NCBI RefSeq assembly: GCF_029839275.1
Contig: NZ_JAOCAH010000010.1
Location: 1 to 64,000, forward strand
Source of the DNA: Pseudomonas sp. GD03944
GTDB lineage: Bacteria > Pseudomonadota > Gammaproteobacteria > Pseudomonadales > Pseudomonadaceae
Length of the DNA: 64,000 nt
Direction of reading: 5' to 3'
Shown: piece by piece, positions 16,875 to 25,793 of the stretch
How positions within the stretch are numbered: the stretch's first letter is position 1
How the letters are laid out: every line of letters begins with the position of its first letter
Translations under genes and position numbers: made by a program
Notes under the pieces: model-generated
What the model was told of the DNA's origin: nothing
Database searches by the model: none
Seen by the model: only the letters and a program-made list of their open reading frames with translations

Positions 16875-18170
16875 ATGGCAATCGATTCCGACTACGTCAA
16901 GCAGATGTCCTCGCAGTTGGCCTCTTACGAGGTGCAGGCTGCGCTGGCCAAGGCTAACCGCAACGAGGCGAGCTACAAGGCTCAGCTCAGCGCGGTGAGC
17001 ACGTTGGAGAGTGCGCTGAAAACCTTCAGCTCCTCGATCAAGGGCATGAAGAGCGCCGGCAGCACGATGCTGATCAACAGCGCCAAGTTCAGCCAGGAAG
17101 GCTATGCCACCGCCACGGTCGGCACCAACGCCGTACCGGGCAACTACCAGTTCTTCGTCGAGCAACTGGCCAGCCGGCACCAGGTGTCGGTCGGTGGCCT
17201 GCAGCCCGGCGACCTGGGCAGCGGCACCCTGACCATCGGCCAGGACGGCAAGTCGTTCAACGTCGACGTCAGCGGCGCCTCCACCCTCGAAGAGCTGGCC
17301 AGCGCGATCAACGGCGCCGCCGACAACAGTGGGGTCAAGGCCACCCTGGTGCGCAGCAATGGCGAAGTGTCGCTGGTGCTGAGCAGCGAGAAGAGCGGGG
17401 CGGACAACGCCATCAGCCTGTCTTCGTCGGGCAACGCGGCCCTGGCCACTGCCCTGAGCAACCAGCAGGAGCTGAGCAAGGCCCAGGACGCCCAGGTGCG
17501 CCTCGGCGGCGAGAACGGCATGTTGCTGACCAACGCCAGCAACACCTTCGAGAACATCATCGATGGCGTCAGCCTGACCTTCAACCGCGCGCACAAGGCC
17601 GGCGATCAGCCCCTGAGCGTCGACATCGGCCAGGACAGCACCGCTACCAAGGAAAAGGCCCAGGCCTTCGTTACTGCCCTCAACAGCCTGATGAGCAGCT
17701 TCGACTCGCTGACGGCCAGTGGTGGCGAGACCAGCACCCGCGGGGTGCTGGCCGGCGATTCGAGCATCCGTTCCATCGAGAACATGCTCAACCAGGTGCT
17801 GCGCACCGAATACGGCGGCGCCAGCCTGATGGAGTTCGGCATCGTCGCCGACCGCAACGGCAAGCTGACCATCGACGGCGCGCGCTTCGACAAGGCCGTG
17901 GCGGCCAACCCGGAAGGCTTCGAGAAGCTGTTCACCGACAAGGGCGCGCTGCTCGACAGCATCGACAAGAACCTCGCGGTGTACACCAGCAGCGCCAACG
18001 GCCTGATGAAAACCCGCAAGGACAGCCTCAACAGCATGCTGCGCCGGGTCGATGACCAGTTCGACAACATCCAGAAGCAGTACGACAGCTACTACAGCCG
18101 CTACCTGAAGCAGTACACCAGCATGATGCAGACGATGTCGGCGATGGAACAAACCTACGGGATGTTTTGA
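16875..18170 (+). CDS. fliD: FliD (LafB), filament cap protein
   Basis: A 431-residue filament cap (HAP2) protein that guides flagellin polymerisation at the tip. The N-terminal (about 1-100) and C-terminal (about 215-431) FliD regions are present with helical D0 ends. The central region carries FliD-type motifs such as VSLVLSSEKSGADNAI. AAAGGAG precedes the ATG. It heads the fliDSTKLA-motAB operon, the order of lateral lafBCDEFSTU. Confidence 0.93.
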   Translation: MAIDSDYVKQMSSQLASYEVQAALAKANRNEASYKAQLSAVSTLESALKTFSSSIKGMKSAGSTMLINSAKFSQEGYATATVGTNAVPGNYQFFVEQLASRHQVSVGGLQPGDLGSGTLTIGQDGKSFNVDVSGASTLEELASAINGAADNSGVKATLVRSNGEVSLVLSSEKSGADNAISLSSSGNAALATALSNQQELSKAQDAQVRLGGENGMLLTNASNTFENIIDGVSLTFNRAHKAGDQPLSVDIGQDSTATKEKAQAFVTALNSLMSSFDSLTASGGETSTRGVLAGDSSIRSIENMLNQVLRTEYGGASLMEFGIVADRNGKLTIDGARFDKAVAANPEGFEKLFTDKGALLDSIDKNLAVYTSSANGLMKTRKDSLNSMLRRVDDQFDNIQKQYDSYYSRYLKQYTSMMQTMSAMEQTYGMF

Positions 18171-18565
18171 TGAGCACCTACCAGATGAATGAAAGCTACG
18201 ACAGCTACCGCTCCGTCGACCTCGAGGCCCGCGCCGCCGCGGCATCGCCCTACGAGCTGGTGCTGGTGCTGTTCGACGGCCTGCTCGACGAGCTGGCCCG
18301 TGCCCGTGGCCACATCGAAGCCAAGCGCTACCAGCAGAAGGGCCAGTCCCTGGAGAAGTGCCTGAGCATCCTCAACGGCCTGAACAGCGCTCTGGACTAC
18401 GACAACGGCGGTGAGGTGGTGCAGGGGCTGTCGCGCCTGTACGACTACTGCATCTACCGGCTCTCCGACGTCAGCGTGACCCTGTCGCTGGAAGGGCTGG
18501 ACGAGGTGGTGCACCTGCTCGGCGTGCTGCGCGAGGGGTGGGAAGGTGTCAATGCAGCCCGGTGA
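18170..18565 (+). CDS. fliS: FliS (LafC), flagellin chaperone
   Basis: A 131-residue helical bundle chaperone that prevents premature flagellin polymerisation. The family motif SPYELVLVLFDGLLDELARARGH lies near residues 24-46. The ATG overlaps the fliD stop as TGATG. Length is typical. Confidence 0.92.
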   Translation: MSTYQMNESYDSYRSVDLEARAAAASPYELVLVLFDGLLDELARARGHIEAKRYQQKGQSLEKCLSILNGLNSALDYDNGGEVVQGLSRLYDYCIYRLSDVSVTLSLEGLDEVVHLLGVLREGWEGVNAAR

Positions 18566-18878
18566 GGAACGGCGTCTGCTGCTGATGTTCAGCACGGTGC
18601 ACGGCCAACTGCGCACGGCGATGGAAGCCCGCGACTGGGAGCGCTTCGCCGCCATCGACCAGCGCGTGCGCGAGTGCCTGGACGCCTTGTCCGCCTGCGC
18701 CGAGCCGAGCACCGAAGTGCTGCAGGCCAAGCAGTTGCTCAAGGAGCTGTATGGCGCGGCGCTGGCTGGCTGCGCCGAAGCCTGTGAAAAGCTGCGCCAG
18801 GTGCTGCTCACGCACCTGGAATACGTGGAAGGGCGCTCTGCCTACCAGCGAATCGACTTGTACCAGGGCGGGAGATAG
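18552..18878 (+). CDS. fliT: FliT-like chaperone (LafD)
   Basis: A 108-residue helical protein overlapping the end of fliS by 14 bp. By size, position and helical character it is the FliT/LafD chaperone that binds FliD. ATG 18,552 with GGAAGG five bases upstream is preferred over GTG 18,546. FliT proteins are poorly conserved, so the call is mainly contextual. Confidence 0.75.
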   Translation: MQPGEERRLLLMFSTVHGQLRTAMEARDWERFAAIDQRVRECLDALSACAEPSTEVLQAKQLLKELYGAALAGCAEACEKLRQVLLTHLEYVEGRSAYQRIDLYQGGR

Positions 18879-18881
18879 GCC

Positions 18882-19982
18882 GTGCACCCCTTACTGAATC
18901 CGGGCGGCGCCTCCGGCCTGCCCACCCTGGGTGATGCCCAGGCCCTGCCGCGCCCCGCCGGCTTCGCCAGCACCACGTCGGGCCAGGCCGAGACCCTGCC
19001 GAGCATTCCCGGCTTTGCCAGCGAACTGGACAGCCTCGATGAGCTGCTGGACGGCGCGACGGTCGAGTCCCTGGACGCCCGCGACGCGACGCCCGTGGAG
19101 CTGCCGCTGCAGGCCGACGAGCGCAACCCGGCCGCCCCGGAACCGGACGCCGAACAATGGCTGCTGAGCATGCTCGGCCAGCGCGATGCCCAGGTGCAGG
19201 CCCGTGACGGTGAACCGCTGCCACCCGCCGGCGATGCGGTCACGGCGATCGATGAAGGCGCTGACGCGCAGGTGCTGCATGGCCCGCTCACGCTGCCCAC
19301 CGGTGGCCCCGTGGCGCCGGCTGCGGACTACGACGCGGCGCTGCGCAGCAGCGGCAGCAGTGTGGGGGCCGTGGACCTGGATACGCTGCCGGCGAACACC
19401 GCGGCGGTGTTCGAAGCCCTCGCGCCAGAAACCCTGGATGCCGAGACGGCGAGCGCCATCGAGCGTGCCGTCAGCGCACCGGCCAGCCGCACGGAAACCC
19501 CGACCACCACCGGCACCCAGCCCACCGCGCACAGCGCCCTGCCGGAGCGCACGCTCAAGCTGCAGGGGCCGGAGCACAAGTGGGGCGAGCAGATGCTGCA
19601 TGCCCTGCGCGAGAACGTCGAGATGCAGGTCCAGCAACGCATGCAGAGCGCGACCATTCGCCTCGATCCGCCGGAGCTGGGCAGCATGGAAATCTTCCTC
19701 AGCCACGAATCCGGTCGCCTCAGCGTGCAGATCTCCGCCGCCCAGGCCGATGTCGCGCGGTTGCTGCAGAGCACCAGCGAACGCCTGCGCCAGGAACTGG
19801 TGGGGCAGAACTTCATGCAGGTCAGCGTCGGTGTCTCCAGCGATGGCCAATCCGGCCAGCAGCATGCCCGCCAGGAGCGCACGCCGCGCTTCGACGAGGA
19901 GCCGGGGGTGGCGGCCAATCTCACCGCGCCAGTGCAAAGCGGCGCGACGCAACGCCGTGACGACGTGTTGATCACGGTGTGA
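18882..19982 (+). CDS. fliK: FliK (LafE), hook-length control protein
   Basis: A 366-residue protein. The N-terminal ~220 residues are low-complexity and rich in Ala, Pro, Asp and Thr, as in molecular-ruler FliK proteins. The C-terminal Flg_hook domain (about residues 225-325) contains ATIRLDPPELGSMEI and RLSVQISAAQADVARLL, the part that triggers the FlhB switch. It begins with GTG 4 bp after fliT. Confidence 0.9.
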   Translation: MHPLLNPGGASGLPTLGDAQALPRPAGFASTTSGQAETLPSIPGFASELDSLDELLDGATVESLDARDATPVELPLQADERNPAAPEPDAEQWLLSMLGQRDAQVQARDGEPLPPAGDAVTAIDEGADAQVLHGPLTLPTGGPVAPAADYDAALRSSGSSVGAVDLDTLPANTAAVFEALAPETLDAETASAIERAVSAPASRTETPTTTGTQPTAHSALPERTLKLQGPEHKWGEQMLHALRENVEMQVQQRMQSATIRLDPPELGSMEIFLSHESGRLSVQISAAQADVARLLQSTSERLRQELVGQNFMQVSVGVSSDGQSGQQHARQERTPRFDEEPGVAANLTAPVQSGATQRRDDVLITV

Positions 19983-20052
19983 CGGAACGCGCGGCACGGC
20001 CTGCCGCGCCTGGCCAATCAATCAAACAGCGGTAGTGGATCGAGAGTCGGTT

Positions 20053-20523
20053 ATGACGATGCAACGGGTGATTCTGATAATGCTGGTGCTGAACACAGCC
20101 ATAGCCCTGGGCTGTGTCGCACTCACCTACACCATGCTCAAACCCTTGCGCAGCGGCGCGCTGGTACAGGGCGATGGGGCCGCGAGCAGCGTGGAAGACG
20201 AGGCCACCAGCGAGTACACCTTCTTCCCGATCCAGAAGATCATCGTCAGCCTGCAGGGCGAGAACCGCGAACATTACTTCGTGCTCGACCTGGTGCTGCA
20301 GGCCGATATCGAGGCCGATACCAAGAAGCTCGAGCAGCTCGATCCCATGGTCCGCACCTCGGCGGTCGCTCACCTGTCGTCGATGAGCTTCGCTCAGCTG
20401 CGGGCCATGCCCATCGCCGACCTGCAGGTGTCCCTGGAGACCGCACTGCTGCAGGACTTCTCCAGCAAGAAGCTGGCGGTGCCGTTCGACCATGTGCTGG
20501 TCAGCAAGCTGATCGTCCAGTAG
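20053..20523 (+). CDS. fliL: FliL (LafF), stator-associated membrane protein
   Basis: A 156-residue inner membrane protein with one N-terminal membrane segment (about residues 5-28) and a periplasmic domain. FliL rings surround stator units and raise motor output. The chosen ATG (MTMQRVIL) follows a GAGAG sequence. A GTG at 20,035 would add six residues. It precedes the sigma factor gene fliA by 9 bp. Confidence 0.85.
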   Translation: MTMQRVILIMLVLNTAIALGCVALTYTMLKPLRSGALVQGDGAASSVEDEATSEYTFFPIQKIIVSLQGENREHYFVLDLVLQADIEADTKKLEQLDPMVRTSAVAHLSSMSFAQLRAMPIADLQVSLETALLQDFSSKKLAVPFDHVLVSKLIVQ

Positions 20524-20532
20524 GCCACGGCG

Positions 20533-21267
20533 ATGAACGCGAACTGCGCAATCGACTATGGCTACAGCGCCGACCCGAACGGGTTGCCGGTGTTCGCGCC
20601 GGGCGCCGAGCAGAAGTGGCTGATGCAGTACCTGCCACTGGTCAAGCGCATCGTCAGCCAGCTGTCGTTGCAGGCCAACCAGGTCCTCGACCGCGAGGAC
20701 ATGGAGCAGATCGGCCTGATGGGCCTGCTCGAAGGGTTGCGCCGCTACGGCACCCCCGACGAGAACTTCGGCCGCTTCGCCGCCTTGCGCATTCGCGGCG
20801 CGATCCTCGATGAACTGCGCCGCCAGGACTGGCGCCCGCGCCAGGTGCGGCAGCAGGCGCACAAGGTGCGCGACGACATCCGCACCCTCAGCCGCCAGCT
20901 CGGCCGGGTGCCGACCGATGAAGAAATCATCGGCTTCACCGGGCTCGCCGAAAAGGACTACCAGGAGTTCCTGCGGGCCGAGTCCTGCGAGGCCATCGAG
21001 AGCCTCGACGACCTGCTGCAGAACGGCCACGAAGGCTTCATCGAGGGCAGCGTCGGGGTCGAGGAAAGGGTGCTCAAGGAGCGCCTGCTGACCCAGGCCC
21101 TCGACCAGTTGAACGAGCGTGAACGCCTGGTCCTCACCCTCTACTACCAGCATGAGCTGAGCCTCAAGGAAATCGCCCTGGTGCTCGAGCTCAGTGATGC
21201 CCGCGTGTGTCAGCTCAGCAAGCAGGCGCTCAACAAGGCCTGCCGTTACCTAACCGAGAGAAATTAG
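20533..21267 (+). CDS. fliA: FliA (LafS), sigma-28 factor of the lateral locus
   Basis: A 244-residue group 3 sigma factor with region 2 (LVKRIVSQLSLQANQVLDREDMEQIGLMGLLEG, residues ~36-68), region 3 and region 4 (LVLTLYYQHELSLKEIALVLELS, residues ~198-220). It is presumed to transcribe flagellin and other late genes under FlgM control. Being encoded here, it is likely distinct from a polar FliA elsewhere in the genome. The divergent promoter motif shared by three late genes is consistent with its own specificity. Confidence 0.94.
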   Translation: MNANCAIDYGYSADPNGLPVFAPGAEQKWLMQYLPLVKRIVSQLSLQANQVLDREDMEQIGLMGLLEGLRRYGTPDENFGRFAALRIRGAILDELRRQDWRPRQVRQQAHKVRDDIRTLSRQLGRVPTDEEIIGFTGLAEKDYQEFLRAESCEAIESLDDLLQNGHEGFIEGSVGVEERVLKERLLTQALDQLNERERLVLTLYYQHELSLKEIALVLELSDARVCQLSKQALNKACRYLTERN

Positions 21268-21269
21268 CC

Positions 21270-22142
21270 GTGCAGAAAGTATTAGGTGCATTGATCATCG
21301 TGGCCTGCGTGCTGGGCGGATACGCCATGGCCAACGGCGATATGCGGGTGCTCTGGCAACCGGCCGAGGTGGTGATCATTCTCGGCGCCGGCCTGGGCAG
21401 CCTGATCGTCGGCAACCCCAAGGAAGTGCTGCTGGAGATGTGCTCGCAGATCAAGGGCGTGTTCATCTTCAAGCGCCGTGGCGAGGAGTTCCAGCGTCAG
21501 TTGCTGATGCTCCTGTACGAGCTGCTGGAAATGGTCGACGTCGGCGGCCTCAAGGTGCTCGACGCGCACATCGAGGAGCCGGAGCAGAGCGACCTGTTCG
21601 CCAAGTACCCGCTGATCCTCCAGGAAAAGAACCTGATGGCGTTCATCGCCGACAACTTCCGCCTGATGGCCATGGGCAAGATCAGCGCGCATGAACTGGA
21701 AGGCTTCCTCGAGCAGGAGCTGGACGCCATGGAGCACACCCTGCTGCAGCCCTCGCGCTCGCTGCACAAGATCGGCGAGGCCATGCCGGGGTTCGGCATC
21801 CTGGCGGCGATCATGGGCATCATCATCACCATGGGCAGCATCGGCGGCTCGGTGGCCGAGATCGGCGCCCACGTGGCGGCGGCCCTGGTGGGGACCTTCC
21901 TCGGTATCTTCTTCTGCTACTGCCTGATGGACCCGCTGAGCAATGCCATGAGCCAGCGCATCAAGACCGAGCTGTCGGCCCTGGAGTGCGTGCGCACCAC
22001 CCTGGTGGCGCATGTGGCCGGCAAGCCGACGCTGCTGGCGGTGGACGCCGGGCGCAAGCTGATCGAGCAGGACGTGAAACCCGCCTTCAAGCAGCTGGAG
22101 ACCTGGGTCAACCGCTACGAGGATGAAAGGGACGCGGCATGA
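21270..22142 (+). CDS. motA: MotA (LafT), flagellar stator protein
   Basis: A 290-residue stator subunit with four membrane segments: two N-terminal (about residues 3-20 and 30-50) and two near 165-215 around the conserved PGFGILAAIMGIIITM motif. The large cytoplasmic loop (50-165) contacts FliG. GTG 21,270 is chosen because GAGAG lies upstream and the family starts here; a longer frame runs back into fliA. It overlaps motB by 4 bp. Confidence 0.94.
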   Translation: MQKVLGALIIVACVLGGYAMANGDMRVLWQPAEVVIILGAGLGSLIVGNPKEVLLEMCSQIKGVFIFKRRGEEFQRQLLMLLYELLEMVDVGGLKVLDAHIEEPEQSDLFAKYPLILQEKNLMAFIADNFRLMAMGKISAHELEGFLEQELDAMEHTLLQPSRSLHKIGEAMPGFGILAAIMGIIITMGSIGGSVAEIGAHVAAALVGTFLGIFFCYCLMDPLSNAMSQRIKTELSALECVRTTLVAHVAGKPTLLAVDAGRKLIEQDVKPAFKQLETWVNRYEDERDAA

Positions 22143-23095
22143 AGAAGCGCGGCGACAAAGACCACGAAGTCATCATCAAGCGCCGTTCCAAGAAGGGCCA
22201 CGATGATGCCCACGGCGGCGCCTGGAAAGTCGCCTTTGCCGACTTCACCCTGGCGATGATGGCGCTGTTCATGGTGCTGTGGATCGTCCAGCCGCAGAAC
22301 GACAACACCGTGCAGGCCCAGGCCGAGATGCTCACCAACCCGCTGGTGGACGGTGGCGCCGGGGTGTTCGACGGCACCAGCCGCACCCCCCTGGACCTGG
22401 ACGGCATGCCGGTCACGGTGAGCCGCGAGGTCGACCCGGCCAACGACGCCGACCAGCCCCAGGACAGCAAGCCCGCCAACGGGCCAGACGGCAAGACGCG
22501 CTACGGCACGCCGGCCGAGATGCAGGAGCTGGCCGAGCTGATGGAAGCCCTGGCCGAAGAGGTCGATGCCCTGGCCAATATCGAGGTGCAGGTGGTGCCC
22601 CAGGGCCTGCGCGTGCTGATCAAGGACGACCAGCAGCGCTTCATGTTCCAGCGCGGCAGCGCGGTGCTCACCCCGCATTTCCAGCGTCTGCTGGTGGGGT
22701 TGTCCGGGGTGCTGGCCAAGGTCGACAACAAGCTGATCATCAGTGGCCACACCGACGCCACCCAGTACCGTCAGCAGGCCGGCTACAACAACTGGAACCT
22801 GTCGGGCGACCGTGCCCTGCGCGCGCGCAACGTGATGGTCGATGGCGGGCTGCCGGCCAGCGGCATCCTCCAGGTGGCGGCCCAGGCGGACGTCATGCCG
22901 CTGCGCCCGGACGAGCCGGAAAACGGCGCCAACCGGCGCATCGAAATCCTGCTGCTGACCAGCAAGGCGGAAATGCTCTACCGCGAACTGTTCGGAGAAG
23001 GGTACGCCCAGGCGCACTACTCGCAGAGCGGTACCGAATTCGTCGCGCCGCCGGCCCCGGAGCAGGCCGCGCAACCGGCCCCGGAAGCGCTGTGA
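22139..23095 (+). CDS. motB: MotB (LafU), peptidoglycan-binding stator protein
   Basis: A 318-residue stator protein. The ion-binding aspartate is visible in the membrane segment (VAFADFTLAMMALF, Asp35), as in proton-type MotB. A plug/linker follows and then an OmpA-like peptidoglycan-binding domain (about residues 160-275, with ISGHTDATQY and NRRIEI). ATGA overlap with motA. No motX or motY gene is present, arguing mildly for proton drive, as in other lateral motors. Confidence 0.94.
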   Translation: MKKRGDKDHEVIIKRRSKKGHDDAHGGAWKVAFADFTLAMMALFMVLWIVQPQNDNTVQAQAEMLTNPLVDGGAGVFDGTSRTPLDLDGMPVTVSREVDPANDADQPQDSKPANGPDGKTRYGTPAEMQELAELMEALAEEVDALANIEVQVVPQGLRVLIKDDQQRFMFQRGSAVLTPHFQRLLVGLSGVLAKVDNKLIISGHTDATQYRQQAGYNNWNLSGDRALRARNVMVDGGLPASGILQVAAQADVMPLRPDEPENGANRRIEILLLTSKAEMLYRELFGEGYAQAHYSQSGTEFVAPPAPEQAAQPAPEAL

Positions 23096-23096
23096 G

Positions 23097-23567
23097 TCAG
23101 AGCGGGCTCTGCTGCTTGGCGATGCAGTAGACCTGGCGGGTCTCCTGGCCGTAGAGGCAGGAACGGAAGGGCACCAGGTGGATGGTCGAGCCCTTGTGGC
23201 GCCCGTACATCATGTTGAACACCAGGTCATTGTCGGTATCGCCGGCCAGGCCGGTCACCTCGCCCGACTCGACCCGCAGGCGGTAACGCCCGAGAAAGCC
23301 GTACTCGACGACGCCGGCAGTCTCCAGCACGGCATTGCCCTGGCGGGTCATGGCGTAGAAGCGGCCGTCGCGAACCTGCACGGTGTGCGAGACATCGATG
23401 ACCTCGCCGCTGCTCAGCTGCATCTGCCCGCTGGCGCTGTAGCGCCCATCCAGCTCGCTGCTGGAGGTGAAGTTTATCCACAGCATGGTGCCGAGCAGCA
23501 CCAGGGCCAGCACGAGGCCGAGGCTGATCAGCACGCACTTGCGGCCGAGGGAATCAAGGGCCTTCAT
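23097..23567 (-). CDS. Single-pass membrane partner of the ToxR-like regulator
   Basis: A 156-residue protein I do not recognise as a named family. It has one N-terminal membrane segment (about residues 11-31) and an extracytoplasmic domain with two cysteines near the C-terminus (Cys137, Cys148). Its ATG overlaps the stop of the upstream ToxR-like gene as ATGA, so the two are made together. A winged-helix membrane regulator followed by a small single-pass protein recalls ToxR-ToxS and TcpP-TcpH, where the second protein stabilises the first. No sequence similarity to ToxS is claimed. Confidence 0.7.
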   Translation of the reverse strand: MKALDSLGRKCVLISLGLVLALVLLGTMLWINFTSSSELDGRYSASGQMQLSSGEVIDVSHTVQVRDGRFYAMTRQGNAVLETAGVVEYGFLGRYRLRVESGEVTGLAGDTDNDLVFNMMYGRHKGSTIHLVPFRSCLYGQETRQVYCIAKQQSPL

Positions 23568-24415
23568 GGCAGGCACGCCTGTAGTTGAGCATCGGCGATG
23601 CGTTCCAGTTGGCTCTCATGCACCATCAGCGAGCGCACGCTGTCCTGTCCCGCCACGCACAGCACCTCGTAGTAATCCGATGCCATGCCGAACACCAGGT
23701 CCGTGGGGCTCTTGGCCAAAGCCGCCATGCGCTTGGCCAGGGGCTGTGCGGCATGGGTCAGCTGCTGCAGATGCAATTCGTCGCGGTCGATGTAGATCAC
23801 CGTCGCCTGGCCGATCGTCAGCTGGTTGCTGAGCAGCTCCGAGGGCTGGGCGAGGTCGAACAGGTAAAGCAGCACCGCGCCGCCGAGCAGCACCAGGCTG
23901 ATGGGCAGGGCGAGCAGCAGGCTGCGCTGGTTGCGCGTGGTCTGCGGCGGATCGACGGTGATCAGCGGGGCCGGCGGCGCGTCCTCGGTGGACGGCTCGC
24001 TGGCTTCCGGCAGTGGTTCGGCCGCCGGCGGGGTGGAGAGGAAATTGGGGTTGAACATGTAGCCGCGGCGCGGCAGGGTCTGGATGATCTCGCGGTTCTT
24101 CTCGTCGGCCAGCACCTGGCGCAGGGTGTAGATCTGCTGGTTCAGGCTGCCCTGACCGACCACCCGATCGGACCAGGCATGGCTCATCAGCTCCTCGCGG
24201 GCCACCACTTCACCGGGGTTCTGCAGCAGGCGTTCGAGCAGGCGGCTGCCGGAGAAGCCCAGGTCGACCTTTTCCTCGGCGCCGTCGCGGATCAGCTGCA
24301 GCTGATAGAGCGCCGGGTAGAAGTGCGCGTAACAGTCCGCACGGCCTGTCCGGATGATCAGACAGGAGAGCGTTGCCCCGGCATCTGCGGCTTGATTCTC
24401 GCTCAGTGTATTCAT
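23564..24415 (-). CDS. ToxR-like membrane-anchored transcriptional regulator (LafZ position)
   Basis: A 283-residue one-component regulator. A cytoplasmic winged-helix DNA-binding domain spans about residues 45-122 (SGSRLLERLL, then SLNQQIYTLRQ and LPRRGYMF, typical of OmpR/ToxR DNA binding). A proline- and acid-rich linker follows, then one membrane segment (about 165-187) and a periplasmic domain with two cysteines (Cys253, Cys281). The start is placed at ATG 24,415 because a sigma-54 promoter lies upstream inside the longer open frame; ATG 24,424 is an alternative. It lies between motB and flagellin, where enteric Flag-2 loci carry lafZ, a transmembrane regulator; orthology is inferred from position and architecture. 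Confidence 0.8.
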   Translation of the reverse strand: MNTLSENQAADAGATLSCLIIRTGRADCYAHFYPALYQLQLIRDGAEEKVDLGFSGSRLLERLLQNPGEVVAREELMSHAWSDRVVGQGSLNQQIYTLRQVLADEKNREIIQTLPRRGYMFNPNFLSTPPAAEPLPEASEPSTEDAPPAPLITVDPPQTTRNQRSLLLALPISLVLLGGAVLLYLFDLAQPSELLSNQLTIGQATVIYIDRDELHLQQLTHAAQPLAKRMAALAKSPTDLVFGMASDYYEVLCVAGQDSVRSLMVHESQLERIADAQLQACLP

Positions 24416-24504
24416 GCGTTCCATGACGATGAGGGTGTGTCCATCGGGGGAATATGCCGGGCTCTTCAAAGTTGGCGGCATTCTGGCGTCAGAAAAAGAC
24501 CGTC

Positions 24505-24519
24505 GCAAGTCTTGTGCCA
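24505..24519 (-). promoter_or_regulatory. Sigma-54 promoter for the ToxR-like regulator pair
   Basis: On the minus strand TGGCACAAGACTTGC matches TGGCAC-N5-TTGC exactly. The predicted start site (~24,493) leaves a leader of about 70-80 bases before the regulator ATG. This places the membrane regulator under sigma-54 and, by inference, LafK. Confidence 0.8.
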
Positions 24520-24787
24520 TTGGCCGTTGACTGGCACCGCCCTGTTCGAAGACCTGATTTTTGCTGAAAAACGGTGCCTGTCCGGTGCTCCATGAAGTGG
24601 GCAACAAAGCGCTCTAAGTCGAACCTTTGCGCGGTATGCAGCATCGGAATTGTGCCCTTGTATGATGACAGTTGATTGCGTGTTGCACCGTTTATCGGCA
24701 AGCGTAGCCAATGACTTTAAGGGTTGTTTGCACGGGCGGGTATCACGTGTGCACAGGCGGCGGTGGCGGGCCTGAAAAGCGCCCACG

Positions 24788-24811
24788 AAAAAACGCCCCG
24801 AGTGGGGCGTT
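24788..24811 (-). terminator. Rho-independent terminator of lafA
   Basis: On the minus strand ACGCCCC-actc-GGGGCGT is followed by a T run. It lies 44 bases after the flagellin stop codon and would insulate flagellin transcription from the regulator pair downstream. Confidence 0.9.
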
Positions 24812-24854
24812 CTGGGGTGGCGCAGTCCGTTGCGCCTGATCAGGAGCTGCGGGA

Positions 24855-25730
24855 TCAACCCAGCAGGGACATGACCATGCCTGGCATCTGGCCGGCTTGC
24901 TTGAGCATGGAGATGCCCGACTGCATCAGCATGGAGTTCTTGCTCATGCTGGCGCTTTCCTTGGCGAAGTCGGCGTCCATGATGCGGCCCTTGGCCATTT
25001 CGGTGTTGTCTTTCATGTTGGCCAGGTTGTTGGCGGTGTGGTTCAGGCGGTTGATGTTGGCACCGAACTGAGCACGCAGGGCGCCGATGTCGTCCAGGGC
25101 GGTGTTGATGGTGGTGATCATGCCGTTGGCGCCAGCAGCGGTGGCGATTTCGGTACCGGTGGCAGTGGCGTCGCCGTAGCTGGCGGCCAGGCCGTCCAGA
25201 GCGGTGCCCAGGGCAGCGGATTCGGCCGAAGCGTCCAGCTCCAGGGTCTCGGCAGCGGTGGAACCGATCTGGAAGGTCACGGCAGCGCCGAACTTGCCGG
25301 TGGCACCGTCAGCGCCGAACAGGGCTTCGCCTGCGTAGCTGGTGTTGGTCATGATGTTGGCCAGCTCTTTACCCAGCTCGTCGTATTCGGCTTGCAGGGC
25401 ATCGCGGTCAGCCTGGGCGTTGGTGCCGTTGGCGGACTGAGTGGCGAGGTCTTTCATGCGCTGCATGATGTCGGTCATTTCGTTGAACGCGCCTTCGGCG
25501 GTCTGCAGCAGCGAGACGGCGTCGCTGGTGTTGCGCATGGCGGTTTCCATGCCGCGGGACTGGGCGTTCAGACGGGTAGCGATCTGCAGGCCGGCGGCGT
25601 CGTCGGCAGCGGAGTTGATGCGCAGGCCGGTGCCCAGGCGCTGCTGGTTGTTCGACAGGGCGTTGTTGGTCTTGTTCAGGTTGGTCTGGGTGATCAACGA
25701 GGAGTAGTTGGTATGAATCGACAGAGCCAT
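24855..25730 (-). CDS. lafA: LafA, lateral flagellin
   Basis: A 291-residue short flagellin. The conserved N-terminal D0/D1 (MALSIHTNYSSLITQTNLNK onward to about residue 135) and C-terminal D0/D1 (about 215-291, ending PGMVMSLLG) flank a small variable centre (about 140-210) rich in Ala, Thr and Gly. The ATG at 25,730 is fixed by the family N-terminus. It is monocistronic, with a LafS-type promoter upstream and a terminator downstream. Only one flagellin gene is present, and no flaG or glycosylation gene is beside it. Confidence 0.96.
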   Translation of the reverse strand: MALSIHTNYSSLITQTNLNKTNNALSNNQQRLGTGLRINSAADDAAGLQIATRLNAQSRGMETAMRNTSDAVSLLQTAEGAFNEMTDIMQRMKDLATQSANGTNAQADRDALQAEYDELGKELANIMTNTSYAGEALFGADGATGKFGAAVTFQIGSTAAETLELDASAESAALGTALDGLAASYGDATATGTEIATAAGANGMITTINTALDDIGALRAQFGANINRLNHTANNLANMKDNTEMAKGRIMDADFAKESASMSKNSMLMQSGISMLKQAGQMPGMVMSLLG

Positions 25731-25793
25731 TTGAGTATTCCCTTTGCGTGAGAGCTTGGTTAGAGCTGGCTGTGATTGCCTGCTGAAAGGGTA

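Noticed and set aside
24466..24858. Minus strand open frame between the ToxR-like gene and lafA
   Set aside because: It contains the lafA terminator and the sigma-54 promoter, has no ribosome site and no recognisable protein features.
24897..25751. Long + strand open frame (284 codons) antisense to lafA
   Set aside because: Glycine- and valine-rich composition mirrors the flagellin coding strand in high-GC DNA; no ribosome site and lafA is certain.
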